This document shows positions 34,902 to 44,067 of a DNA stretch of 64,000 bases, piece by piece (within the stretch, counting starts at the first letter, position 1; the number at the start of each line of letters is the position of its first letter). Below the pieces are notes generated by a model. It was not told where the DNA came from and searched no databases. It saw only the letters and a program-made list of their open reading frames with translations. Position numbers and translations under genes: made by a program. Source of the stretch: an uncultured Prevotella sp. (GTDB lineage: Bacteria > Bacteroidota > Bacteroidia > Bacteroidales > Bacteroidaceae); assembly GCA_900316565.1 (NCBI GenBank), contig ONDK01000004.1:1-64000 (forward strand). The letters are read 5' to 3'.

Positions 34902-37900
34902 ATGAAGATAATCCGCAAAATCATAAGTTACTTTATATGGACCGTAGTGGCGATTTATTTCGCCATTACGGTCTTTCTTCATATTCCTGCCTTCCAAAGT
35001 CTTATCGGCTCAGAGGTGGCTTCAGCCCTTGCCACCAAGCTGGGTACTAAGGTAGAGGTGGGCCGTGTGGACCTGGGCTTTCTGAACCGTATTATCATTG
35101 ATGATGTCCATATCTACGACCAGAAAAACAAGCCCATGCTTCAGGCCACAAGACTTTCCGCAAAGGTGGACATCCTGCCGCTTTTCAAAGGAAAAATCTC
35201 TGTATCGTCGGCCCAGCTTTTCGGTATCGACGCACGCCTCTACCGTATATCACCAAACACTCCACCAAATTTCCAGTTTGTTCTCGACTCACTGAAGTCG
35301 AAGAACACATCATCCCACACTCCATTAGACCTACGTATCAACTCGCTTGTCATAAGAAACGGAAAAGCGAGATGGGACGACTATATTCCCCGCAAGGGAG
35401 ACGGCCTCGACATCAATCACCTCAGCGTCAGCGATATAAGTGCTCATATCCTCCTTCACCATATAACAGATAATAGTCTTGATGTCGCCATAAAACGTTT
35501 CTCTCTAAAAGAAGCGTCAGGACTTGACCTGAGACAACTTTCTTTTAAGGCAAAGGCCGACAAACATCAGACCACAGTGGAGGACTTCACCATTGATCTT
35601 CCATCATCACATATATTCTTTCCCGCCATTCGCGCAGCATACAAATTCGACAAGAATGGCCTCAAAAGGCGTTCTCTACAATATTCTATAAAACTGTCGA
35701 AAAGTTTTGTGGCACCCACAGACCTTGCCTTCATCGAACCAACATTGAAAACGTTCCACAACCGCGTGCGTCTGAACGCTGATATAAATGGAACAGGTAA
35801 CAGTGTGAAGGTCAACGATATCGACATTGAAGCCGACGACCAAAGCATCATAATCCGTGGAAACGGTGAAGCCGACAACATCAACGGCACCCCTAGGTGG
35901 ACTTTCCGCACGCAGCCGCTAAGGACCAGTGCCGACGGTATACAGTTTATTGCCAGAAACCTTCGGAAGCACAAGATAGAAATACCAGAACCCATAATCC
36001 GCCTTGGCAACATCTATTTCAGAGGCACAGCCTTCGGACAAGGCAAACACATTACAACAAAAGGCGACATCAGAACAGATGCCGGCAATGTGTCGCTGGA
36101 CGCAAAATACGACAACGGACATTTCGAAGGATTTGTCAAAACGTCTGGGTTCCAGCTCGGGCATATCCTCAACAACAAAGACTTCGGACTTGTCATCGCA
36201 GATGTTACAGCGAAGGGGTACCTCCCTAACCCATTCCGTCTTGACAGGCTTGATGTAGCTGCCAATGGTACTGTCGCCCGCTTCGACTACCGTGGTTATG
36301 CGTATAGGAACGTCAGCGTCGATGGCACATTCCGCAATACCACTTTTACTGGCAAAGCTTCCATCGATGACCCTAACGGCAAGGCACACGTAGAAGGCAC
36401 AATAAACAAGAACAAGGTGCTTGCAAGCCTTGAAGCCAACAGTTTCAACCCATATCGTCTGAAACTTACGGACGCTCTCGGCAACAGGGCTTTTTCCCTT
36501 AAAGCCAAGGCCAACCTCGCCGGTACCGACCTCGACCACCTCAACGGCAGTGTGGATGTCAGTGACTTCTCAGCCATTGGCGAGGGCAAGAACTATACTG
36601 TAAAGATGCTGCATGCCAAGGTAAGCAACAACCACCGGTTGCGTTCCGCCGACGTGGAGAGCGACTTCGGCGAGTTACATATCAGCGGAGTCTATGACTA
36701 CCAAACGTTGCCAGGAAGCATCATAAGCATTGCGGGCCATCACATGCCCAGTCTCTTTGCCTCTGCGAGCCATGCACAGGGCAATGCCTTCACCATCCAC
36801 GGCCGCATGGTAAGTGCTGAACTGCTCAGAAAGTTCTTCGGCATTCCACTGCATGTAAACGGTCCGATAGATATAAACGGAACGGTTAACGATAAGGCGC
36901 ATGCCATTGACTTACGCCTCAACGCGCCCGACATCACCTATTCAGGTAATCATATCAAGGACATACATCTTGCCTTGGAAACATCAAATAGCGGTCAAGG
37001 CAATTATTCAGGAACATCAGCATTGAATGTCAACCTGTCCGGAGCAAGAATATCCGATAGTGGAACTCCTCTCTCCATAGGTTTGAGAGCATCGGCTATC
37101 AATGACGACATCCGTTTGACAGGCAATTGGGATATAAATGGAATAACACACAATCACGGCACGCTGAATGCCAACGCTCATCTGTTCCGCGATGCTGCCA
37201 GAGGATTAGGCGTAAGCGTCGACATTCTACCCTCGGAGGAGGTCTTCGACACCATTGCTGTGGCTGTTCAGCCATCACATCTCACTTATCAGCATAATCT
37301 TCTCGACATAGACCATTTCGAGGTCTCCAACGGCAGTCAGCATGTGGTTATCAACGGACAGACCACAGGCAGTGAACAAGATTCTCTTCTCGTCGACTTC
37401 AAGAACATAAACCTCGGATATGTCCTCGACCTCGTCGACTTCCATTCCGTTGAATTCACCGGTAACGTTACCGGCAAGGGTTATGTGAAGTCGTTCTTCA
37501 AAAATCCTCAGGCTTATGCGGTCCTCGATGTCGATGATTTCCGTTTTCAGGGCGGTGAGTTTGGTGTCCTGCATGCCAAGGCTACATACGACAACAATGA
37601 AAAGAAGATAAGCTTCACGTCTGTTGCCGACGACGGGCCGGACTGCTATACCAACGTCAACGGCTATGTGTCGATAAAGGACCACTACCTCAATATTCCG
37701 ATGGTATGCCACGGCACGAAGATGCAGTTCCTCGAAGGCTTCGCAGGAGCCGTTATGGACAATGTAAAAGCTACAGGTGTCGGCAATGTCCGTCTCTTTG
37801 GCGACCTGTCATATCCTAATATGGAAGGCGATGTCGTCTGCAATGGCGACATAGACATCAAGCAGACCAAGACGACATATACGATGCACAATGCACCGGT

Positions 37901-39473
37901 ACATATCATCCCCGACCACCTGATATTCAAAAACGACACTATTTACGACAGGAACGACAACATCGGAATAGTAAACGGTTCGTTGGACCATGACAATTTC
38001 AAGGACTTCAAGTACAATATCCATGTCAGTGCCGACAACCTCCTCTGCCTGAACCGTCCTGACTTTGACGACAACACCTTTCGTGGTGTCATCTATGCCG
38101 TTGGAAAGTGCGACATCAAGGGCAAGAGCGGTGAGACGACCATCAACGCCAACCTCACACCTGTCGGCGATTCATACATGGAATACAATGCAGGATACTC
38201 CGGGACGCCCGACGACAACTCGTTCATACACTGGCATGATGCTACAGCATACAGTAATATCATTCACACCGCTGGCACATCTACATATGACAGAAATGAC
38301 TCACTCGTCACAGAGAAGGACGGTAAGCCCGTCAACGGGACTGCTATTACAGACACAACGAATAATAGCAGAAACATGACGACAAATGCCGGCGATGGAG
38401 GACTACTACTCGATTTCCCCGATATTCCCGGTGATTTCACCATGAACATAATTGTCAACACCACACCTGACTTCACCCTACGTGTACTTATGGACCCGAC
38501 GACCGGTGACCACATGGACTTCCACGGCAATGGTGTCATACGTTCTACATATTATAATAAGGGTGCATTCCAGATGTTCGGCAACTACGATGTGGAATAT
38601 GGCAACTACACCATGACGATACAGAACCTGGTGAAGAAAGTGTTCACATTCCAACCCGGCTCGTCGATAACCTTCGGTGGAAATCCATTCGACGCACGTC
38701 TGAACCTTAAAGCGCAGTATACCGTCAATGGTGTAAGTCTGTCGGACCTTCAGATGGGACGCAGCTTCACTTCGTCAAACATACGTGTGAACTGCCTTAT
38801 GAATATCGCAGGAACGCCATTGAAGCCAACGATAACCTTTGGCATTGACCTGCCGACGCTGTCTTCCGACGCCCAGCAGATGGTGCGCTCCGTCATGAAT
38901 TCAGAAGAGGACATGAATCAGCAGGTGCTGTATCTCCTTGCCGTCGGACGTTTCTACGACCCGGGCACCAACAATGCGGAGGTTGAAAGCAACCAATCAC
39001 AGAACCGCACATCGCTGGCTATGCAGAGTGTTCTGTCAGGTGCTCTCTCCCAGCAGCTCAGCAACATCATGTCGACAGTATTGCACAACACTAACTGGAA
39101 TATCGGTGCTAACATATCTACGGGAGAGGAAGGATGGAGCGACGCGGAATATGAAGGACTACTCTCGGGGCACATGCTCAACAACCGGCTGTTCTTCCAA
39201 GGACAGTTCGGTTACCGAGACAAGGTAACGACAAACAACTCATCGTTCATCGGCGACTTCGACCTCCGCTATCTCCTCACACCAAACGGGAACATAGCTG
39301 TCCGCGTCTATAACCAGACCAATGACCGCTACTTCACGCGCAACTCTCTCACCACGCAAGGTCTGGGATTTGTCTTCAAGAAAGACTTCAGCAGTATCGG
39401 GGATCTGTTCCGAAGAAGCAGCTATCTCAAGAAGAGCAAAAAGAAAAACAAGAAAAAGAGTTCAAAGAAATAA
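34902..39473 (+). CDS. tamB: TamB-family translocation and assembly module protein
   Basis: A 1523-residue AsmA/TamB-like protein. A single N-terminal inner-membrane helix (about 10-28) is followed by a very long beta-rich periplasmic part, then the DUF490-type C-terminal domain from about 1150 (FQMFGNYDVEYGNYTMTIQN, FQPGSSITFGGNPFDARLNL, GTPLKPTITFGIDLP). The end is very basic (KKSKKKNKKKSSKK). TamB proteins are thought to span the periplasm and help outer membrane protein insertion or lipid transport. No tamA/BamA-type partner is adjacent. ATG 34902 is chosen over a TTG at 34899. Confidence 0.9.
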   Translation: MKIIRKIISYFIWTVVAIYFAITVFLHIPAFQSLIGSEVASALATKLGTKVEVGRVDLGFLNRIIIDDVHIYDQKNKPMLQATRLSAKVDILPLFKGKISVSSAQLFGIDARLYRISPNTPPNFQFVLDSLKSKNTSSHTPLDLRINSLVIRNGKARWDDYIPRKGDGLDINHLSVSDISAHILLHHITDNSLDVAIKRFSLKEASGLDLRQLSFKAKADKHQTTVEDFTIDLPSSHIFFPAIRAAYKFDKNGLKRRSLQYSIKLSKSFVAPTDLAFIEPTLKTFHNRVRLNADINGTGNSVKVNDIDIEADDQSIIIRGNGEADNINGTPRWTFRTQPLRTSADGIQFIARNLRKHKIEIPEPIIRLGNIYFRGTAFGQGKHITTKGDIRTDAGNVSLDAKYDNGHFEGFVKTSGFQLGHILNNKDFGLVIADVTAKGYLPNPFRLDRLDVAANGTVARFDYRGYAYRNVSVDGTFRNTTFTGKASIDDPNGKAHVEGTINKNKVLASLEANSFNPYRLKLTDALGNRAFSLKAKANLAGTDLDHLNGSVDVSDFSAIGEGKNYTVKMLHAKVSNNHRLRSADVESDFGELHISGVYDYQTLPGSIISIAGHHMPSLFASASHAQGNAFTIHGRMVSAELLRKFFGIPLHVNGPIDINGTVNDKAHAIDLRLNAPDITYSGNHIKDIHLALETSNSGQGNYSGTSALNVNLSGARISDSGTPLSIGLRASAINDDIRLTGNWDINGITHNHGTLNANAHLFRDAARGLGVSVDILPSEEVFDTIAVAVQPSHLTYQHNLLDIDHFEVSNGSQHVVINGQTTGSEQDSLLVDFKNINLGYVLDLVDFHSVEFTGNVTGKGYVKSFFKNPQAYAVLDVDDFRFQGGEFGVLHAKATYDNNEKKISFTSVADDGPDCYTNVNGYVSIKDHYLNIPMVCHGTKMQFLEGFAGAVMDNVKATGVGNVRLFGDLSYPNMEGDVVCNGDIDIKQTKTTYTMHNAPVHIIPDHLIFKNDTIYDRNDNIGIVNGSLDHDNFKDFKYNIHVSADNLLCLNRPDFDDNTFRGVIYAVGKCDIKGKSGETTINANLTPVGDSYMEYNAGYSGTPDDNSFIHWHDATAYSNIIHTAGTSTYDRNDSLVTEKDGKPVNGTAITDTTNNSRNMTTNAGDGGLLLDFPDIPGDFTMNIIVNTTPDFTLRVLMDPTTGDHMDFHGNGVIRSTYYNKGAFQMFGNYDVEYGNYTMTIQNLVKKVFTFQPGSSITFGGNPFDARLNLKAQYTVNGVSLSDLQMGRSFTSSNIRVNCLMNIAGTPLKPTITFGIDLPTLSSDAQQMVRSVMNSEEDMNQQVLYLLAVGRFYDPGTNNAEVESNQSQNRTSLAMQSVLSGALSQQLSNIMSTVLHNTNWNIGANISTGEEGWSDAEYEGLLSGHMLNNRLFFQGQFGYRDKVTTNNSSFIGDFDLRYLLTPNGNIAVRVYNQTNDRYFTRNSLTTQGLGFVFKKDFSSIGDLFRRSSYLKKSKKKNKKKSSKK

Positions 39474-39530
39474 TATCAGCGACCTGCTTTCCAATAATGT
39501 ATATCCGGTAACTAAATATGCCACAAGATA

Positions 39531-39590
39531 AAAGCTATCCTTTTACATCCCCAAACCACAAGTTTAGCAATGTAAAAGGATAGCTTTTTA
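39531..39590. terminator. Terminator between tamB and luxS
   Basis: AAAGCTATCCTTTTACAT (39531-39548) pairs with its exact complement at 39570-39588 and is followed by TTTTTA. It can end the tamB transcript; the A-rich left side gives a U-run on the minus strand too. Confidence 0.9.
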
Positions 39591-39759
39591 TTATATAGAA
39601 GGACAGCTATTGTAATTTATATCGACAAATATTGCATCGTACGTGGCAATACCTGATATTAGGAAAGGAGAGCCTGTCCGGGGAAGACATATTACCAGCT
39701 TTCCTTCCTAAGCCATTTCTTTCTTATCCAATGGGCTTATTTTCATCTACAACAGTCTG

Positions 39760-40239
39760 TCAATCCGGATAATTAAGATTTTCTTCCGTTATATTATCAA
39801 GCACCTCCGTAAGGAACTTTCTCGCTTCCCACTTTGCCATCGGCAGGTCATGGAGCAACCAGTTTCCACAATCTCGTGGAGCAGCGCCAGGTATCTCACC
39901 CTCATAATCGGATATGAAACGGAATGTGTTGCGCATCAGTTCAATGATATCCTTCGACTCCAGGTCGCCACGGAGAAGGAGATAGTTTCCGGTAAGGCAT
40001 CCCATCGGTCCCCAGTATATCACCCTATCCTTCCATTCCGGGTCATTTCGCAGATAAGTAGCCGCCAGGTGCTCTATAGTATGCAGCGCGCCAACATGGA
40101 CGACGGGCTCACGGTTAGGCTCTTTCATGCGAACATCGAATGTTGTAACTACCTCTCCGCCTACTTCATCTTTACGGCTAACATAGATTCCACGGAGAAG
40201 TTTCTCATGATTAATCTTAAATGACGGTATCTTGTTCAT
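39760..40239 (-). CDS. luxS: S-ribosylhomocysteine lyase
   Basis: LuxS cleaves S-ribosylhomocysteine to homocysteine and DPD, the precursor of the AI-2 signal. The 159 residues are family length. The metal site HTIEH has H53, E56 and H57, the catalytic Cys is C81 in MGCLTGNY, and the third metal ligand is C124 in PRDCGNW. It is the last gene after mtnN (17-base gap), which supplies its substrate. Confidence 0.97.
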   Translation of the reverse strand: MNKIPSFKINHEKLLRGIYVSRKDEVGGEVVTTFDVRMKEPNREPVVHVGALHTIEHLAATYLRNDPEWKDRVIYWGPMGCLTGNYLLLRGDLESKDIIELMRNTFRFISDYEGEIPGAAPRDCGNWLLHDLPMAKWEARKFLTEVLDNITEENLNYPD

Positions 40240-40256
40240 ATCTAAAACATTTGTTC

Positions 40257-40898
40257 TTATAATAATTCCACAAAATTCTTCGTTACCTCAAAGCTGTCCT
40301 GAGCCACTCTGTCCCAAAAGTCAAAATACTGACTGGCCTTGGTGTCCTTCAACGGCACGTCGCTTATAACCCGGAACGAGAGGAACGGCACGTTATATCT
40401 AAAGCAGGTCTGGGCTATCGAGCAGCTCTCCATATCCACCGCCTCGGCATCAGGGAAGTGTTCCAGTATCGACCTCATCTTATCCTTAGAGTCGACGAAC
40501 CACTCCCCGGAGACGGTAAGGCCGTCGACTATATTCATCTGCGAGCCGTCGGTATTAAGCGTCAGGGCCTTTTCCACCAGTTCCTCGGGCGCCTTGAACC
40601 TCGCTGGCATGCCAAGTATCTGACCATACTCGCAGTTGTCACCACAGTATGCGTCATGGTAAGCGCACTCTCGAGCCACAACGACATCCATGACGTTTAG
40701 GTTTTTGTCAGCACCACCGGCACATCCGCTGGATATTATAAGGTCCGGGCGATGCTCACGTATCATTTCTACCGTTCCAATCGCTGAATTCACCTTACCG
40801 ATGCCACACTTTTGCAGGACAATATCTTTTCGTCCGCTGAACACCTTCTCCAGCTGGGCATACTCCTTGTCCATGGCTACTATTATTCCTATCTTCAT
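40257..40898 (-). CDS. mtnN: 5'-methylthioadenosine/S-adenosylhomocysteine nucleosidase
   Basis: MtnN (Pfs) removes adenine from S-adenosylhomocysteine and methylthioadenosine. From the ATG at 40898 the product is 213 residues; a TTG four codons upstream is less likely. Family features are MKIGIIVAMDKEYAQLE, SSGCAGGADKNLNVMDVVVA, the catalytic region VDMESCSIAQTC and FRVISDVPL. It works directly before LuxS in recycling the methyl-cycle product and lies between a LuxR-type gene (32-base gap) and luxS. Confidence 0.95.
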   Translation of the reverse strand: MKIGIIVAMDKEYAQLEKVFSGRKDIVLQKCGIGKVNSAIGTVEMIREHRPDLIISSGCAGGADKNLNVMDVVVARECAYHDAYCGDNCEYGQILGMPARFKAPEELVEKALTLNTDGSQMNIVDGLTVSGEWFVDSKDKMRSILEHFPDAEAVDMESCSIAQTCFRYNVPFLSFRVISDVPLKDTKASQYFDFWDRVAQDSFEVTKNFVELL

Positions 40899-40930
40899 AT
40901 TAAAAGGCAATTGAGATTACTGTAAAAGAA

Positions 40931-41545
40931 TTAAATCTGGTTTATGTCAACGTATCCGTGCATGACTGCATAGATAGTAAGTGCAGATACACTCTTGAAA
41001 CCAAGTTTATCGGTTATATTCTTTCTATGGGTGATAACTGTAGAAAGACCGATATTCAGTTCATCGGCGATTTCCTTGTTTATATATCCTCTGACGACAA
41101 GGCAGAGCACCTGTATCTCTCGGTTGCTGAGTATTCTGCTTTGAAGGACGGCTGGCATCGGCGGCAAGTTACGTCCACCGCTGTGGCCCATCTGCATTAC
41201 CATGAGCACTTGCTTCACCAGAGCTTCCTCCGACTGATTGACACAGAAACTGTGGAAGCCAGACAACTGACTGTTAGGATCGCTGGATGGTGTCATAACC
41301 AGGGTACGGTGCACATTCTGTTGAAAGAAGTCGAGATGCCCCAGAACAATACTCTGTGCCACAAAGAAATGGACGAAGTTATCCGGCCCTGCAGCCTCAA
41401 AGGCCTCAAAGCTCCCGAAGTCGTGGACATCCATTATCGGAACCACGTTCTCCAGAATCTGTTTCAGTCCGAGAACTGTAAGCATATTGCTGTCTATGAC
41501 CGCCATCTTTGGGCGCCGCAGCGGTCCTCGCCTCATTGAATCCAT
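40931..41545 (-). CDS. LuxR-type regulator with a degenerate receiver domain
   Basis: The 204-residue protein has an N-terminal receiver-like fold (about 12-120) and a LuxR/FixJ DNA-binding domain at about 138-204 (LSNREIQVLCLVVRGYINKE, STVITHRKNITDKLGF). The receiver lacks the usual acidic pair (it has VIDSN) and no phospho-acceptor Asp is visible, so phosphorylation is doubtful. Its C-terminal domain closely resembles that of the next gene upstream, including the ending LTIYAVMHGYVDI. It lies 32 bases before mtnN. Confidence 0.85.
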   Translation of the reverse strand: MDSMRRGPLRRPKMAVIDSNMLTVLGLKQILENVVPIMDVHDFGSFEAFEAAGPDNFVHFFVAQSIVLGHLDFFQQNVHRTLVMTPSSDPNSQLSGFHSFCVNQSEEALVKQVLMVMQMGHSGGRNLPPMPAVLQSRILSNREIQVLCLVVRGYINKEIADELNIGLSTVITHRKNITDKLGFKSVSALTIYAVMHGYVDINQI

Positions 41546-41612
41546 CAGAAAAATAATAATGTCTTTGTATAATATAATTGGACGGAACGCTCCGCCCGTG
41601 GTTTTCTCTTAT

Positions 41613-42569
41613 CTATAGCCGAACGCTACTGATGTCTACAAGGTTGTTGACAATAGCGTAGATGGTGAGTCCGGCCGGAGAATGTATCTGTAACTTCTTG
41701 GCTATATTCCGCCGATGAGTGATGACTGTATTGATGGAGATGTAAAGGCTATCAGCAATCTCTTTGTTGGTCATGCCCTGAACGACACATACAATAACGT
41801 CCTTCTCTCGTTTGCTGAGTGCTTCACCAGCATCAGGGTTCTTGTTAATCATACTGCTTATCTTCAAGGACACGTCCGACTGCTGGCTCTTCATCTCATA
41901 ATGGCGTATGACTGGAATGAAAATCTCATCCTCCACACTAGCGTGCTGAGCAAGAAAAGACTCACAGTTGTAAAGATCATAAAGGGCAGCCATGAGCTGA
42001 TTGTTGCGGTGAACGTCTGAAGGGAGGTATTTGATGATGATACTCTTCAGCTCACCAAGCTTTTTGTCGGTCTGCCCATGGTGGTGAGAGTAGGTGTCAA
42101 TGTCGTATTCCGTGCTTTTTACACCTTCAAGAAGTTTCTCGACATACGGGAAGACGGTCTTCTCCTCATATTTCATGTGGTTCTGTATGGACCGCGCATA
42201 CTCATCATAGAGCTTTATAATCAGCCGCGCCAGATTGTCGTTCTCATTCAGGGCATCAACAAGTTCCTTGCGGATAAATGGCAGTTCAAAATCGAGGAAA
42301 TACTGATGGCTGGCCTTAAGATACTGCATCAGAGTAGGAACGGAAAGGCGTTCGGCATCATCAAACTCCTTATAACCATTAATCGAGAAGTTGACAACGG
42401 CAAGAAACGTATAAACGTCGACCTGCTGCTCATCACAAACCTCACAAACGGTCTTGTCTCCGAAGCCGAGGTTTATGCCGAAACTTCCAAGTATTTGAAG
42501 TAAGTCGTAATTGTCGCGGATAAGAGATATCATCTTGTCGTCCGCCTCGTACATCTTCTGATTCTTCAT
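41613..42569 (-). CDS. DUF542-hemerythrin-LuxR fusion regulator
   Basis: A 318-residue protein with three parts. Residues about 22-62 resemble the ScdA N-terminal domain (GSFGINLGFGDKTVCEVC). Residues about 78-225 form a hemerythrin HHE domain with likely di-iron ligands H88, H131, E135, H162-164, H209 and E213. Residues about 250-318 are a LuxR DNA-binding domain (LSKREKDVIVCVVQGMTNKE, NTVITHRRNIAKKL). ScdA/YtfE proteins handle iron and nitric oxide damage, so this looks like a redox-, oxygen- or NO-responsive regulator. That role is inferred. It heads the leftward set ending in luxS. Confidence 0.9.
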   Translation of the reverse strand: MKNQKMYEADDKMISLIRDNYDLLQILGSFGINLGFGDKTVCEVCDEQQVDVYTFLAVVNFSINGYKEFDDAERLSVPTLMQYLKASHQYFLDFELPFIRKELVDALNENDNLARLIIKLYDEYARSIQNHMKYEEKTVFPYVEKLLEGVKSTEYDIDTYSHHHGQTDKKLGELKSIIIKYLPSDVHRNNQLMAALYDLYNCESFLAQHASVEDEIFIPVIRHYEMKSQQSDVSLKISSMINKNPDAGEALSKREKDVIVCVVQGMTNKEIADSLYISINTVITHRRNIAKKLQIHSPAGLTIYAIVNNLVDISSVRL

Positions 42570-42596
42570 TACCTTATTCGTTCTTCAATCAAAATG

Positions 42597-42604
42597 CAAA
42601 GTTA
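42597..42604 (-). promoter_or_regulatory. -7 box of the hemerythrin-LuxR/luxS set
   Basis: The minus-strand sequence TAACTTTG matches TAnnTTTG, 28 bases before the ATG at 42569. No further TAnnTTTG occurs in the 67 bases before the second luxR gene, consistent with a single transcript. Confidence 0.55.
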
Positions 42605-42773
42605 ATCAAAATATCAGAATTACTGAAATTTAGTAAATAAATAACTTTCATTGAATACGAAAATACCAAGTTTTGAGGATACGACAAAAAGATACCCTTC
42701 CTATTATTCCGGGTAAGCATTAATATCAGATTTCATCCATCGGGAACACATGGCGACAAACAGCAATATCAAT

Positions 42774-42814
42774 CCGGGGAACAGCCATTTGAAAACATAA
42801 AAGCCATTCCCCGG
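42774..42814 (-). terminator. Hairpin after ald
   Basis: CCGGGGAA and TTCCCCGG pair over a 25-base loop, just downstream of the ald stop on the minus strand. The T-run is poor, so it is a terminator of moderate strength at best. Confidence 0.6.
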
Positions 42815-42826
42815 AAAGATATTTCT

Positions 42827-43939
42827 CTACATCATTCGTTCCATAGGCGTATATGGGAGGTCCCAGACTTTCGCGACAGCCTCAAAGGTTACCTTCCCAT
42901 CTATCATGTTTACACCTTTCGCCAAAGCCATATCTTCTGCAACAGCAGCCTTCCATCCTTTATCGGCAAGAGCCACCGCATAAGGAAGTGTAGCGTTGGT
43001 AAGAGCCGTGGTAGACGTGTTGGGAACAGCTCCTGGAATATTTGCGACAGCATAATGAAGGATACCATCTACTGTGTACACTGGGTCGGAGTGTGTCGTA
43101 GGATGCGAGGTTTCAAAGCATCCGCCCTGGTCAATGGCCACGTCAACCATCACCGTTCCCGGTTCCATCTCTTTCAGCATATCCCTGGTAATCAATTTCG
43201 GTGTGGCATCACCAGGAACAAGGACAGAGCCAATAATAATATCCACATCATGAAGTTCCTGACGTATATTATGCTCTGAGGAATAAAGTGTATGTACATT
43301 CGCCGGGAGCTCTGCCTGAAGGTTACGCAAACGTGGTAGTGAGATATCGGTAATAATGACATCGGCACCCATTCCGGCTGCAATTCGAGCGGCAGCCTCT
43401 CCCACCGTTCCTCCGCCCAGTACAAGGACCTTGGCCGGTCTAACCCCGGGTACTCCCGACATAAGTTTACCCTTACCGCCCTTTGTCTTCTGCATATAGT
43501 AAGCTCCGTTCAAAGCGGCCATACGTCCTGCCACCTCGCTCATTGGGGCGAGCAACGGCAAGCTGCGGTCAGCTTTCTGCACCGTCTCATATGCTATGCA
43601 GACAGCTCTGCTCTTCATCATAGCCTTTGTCAGCGGTAAGTCACTTGCGAAATGAAAGTATGTAAATACCACCTGTCCCTTCCTTATCAACGGATATTCA
43701 GGCTCAATAGGTTCCTTCACCTTTACAATCATATCGCTTTGGGCATAAACCATCTCTATGGAAGGACGGATAATGGCACCGACCTTTTCGTATTCCTCAT
43801 CAGAGAAGCCGCTGCCTTCTCCAGCACTTTCCTGTACCAAGACTGTATGCCCATGGTTAATAAGTTCTCTAACGCCTGCCGGGGTCATACCGACACGATT
43901 CTCATTGTTCTTAATCTCTTTTGGAATTCCCACTTTCAT
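42827..43939 (-). CDS. ald: Alanine dehydrogenase
   Basis: The enzyme interconverts L-alanine and pyruvate plus ammonia using NAD. From the ATG at 43939 the product is 370 residues, the family length; an in-frame start 15 codons earlier would add residues outside the fold. Features are MKVGIPKEIKNNENRVGMTPAGV, the NAD-binding VLVLGGGTVGEAAARIAAGMGA, IGSVLVPGDATPKLIT and the late NATLPYAVALADKGW. It is monocistronic with its own promoter. Confidence 0.95.
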   Translation of the reverse strand: MKVGIPKEIKNNENRVGMTPAGVRELINHGHTVLVQESAGEGSGFSDEEYEKVGAIIRPSIEMVYAQSDMIVKVKEPIEPEYPLIRKGQVVFTYFHFASDLPLTKAMMKSRAVCIAYETVQKADRSLPLLAPMSEVAGRMAALNGAYYMQKTKGGKGKLMSGVPGVRPAKVLVLGGGTVGEAAARIAAGMGADVIITDISLPRLRNLQAELPANVHTLYSSEHNIRQELHDVDIIIGSVLVPGDATPKLITRDMLKEMEPGTVMVDVAIDQGGCFETSHPTTHSDPVYTVDGILHYAVANIPGAVPNTSTTALTNATLPYAVALADKGWKAAVAEDMALAKGVNMIDGKVTFEAVAKVWDLPYTPMERMM

Positions 43940-43981
43940 AGCATTTAAGTTTTTAATTGTTATTAGTTTTGTAAAACGTTT

Positions 43982-44011
43982 CAAAATTACAAAATAAAAT
44001 TATCTCCACAA
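43982..44011 (-). promoter_or_regulatory. Promoter of ald
   Basis: On the minus strand, TTTG at 44009-44012, 19 bases, then TAATTTTG (43982-43989): a full Bacteroidota promoter, 42 bases before the chosen ATG. Confidence 0.72.
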
Positions 44012-44067
44012 ATATTTTTCAAAGTTTTTTTTCACGGCAATAAGTTTCTAGGTATCAAGCTTTAAAC

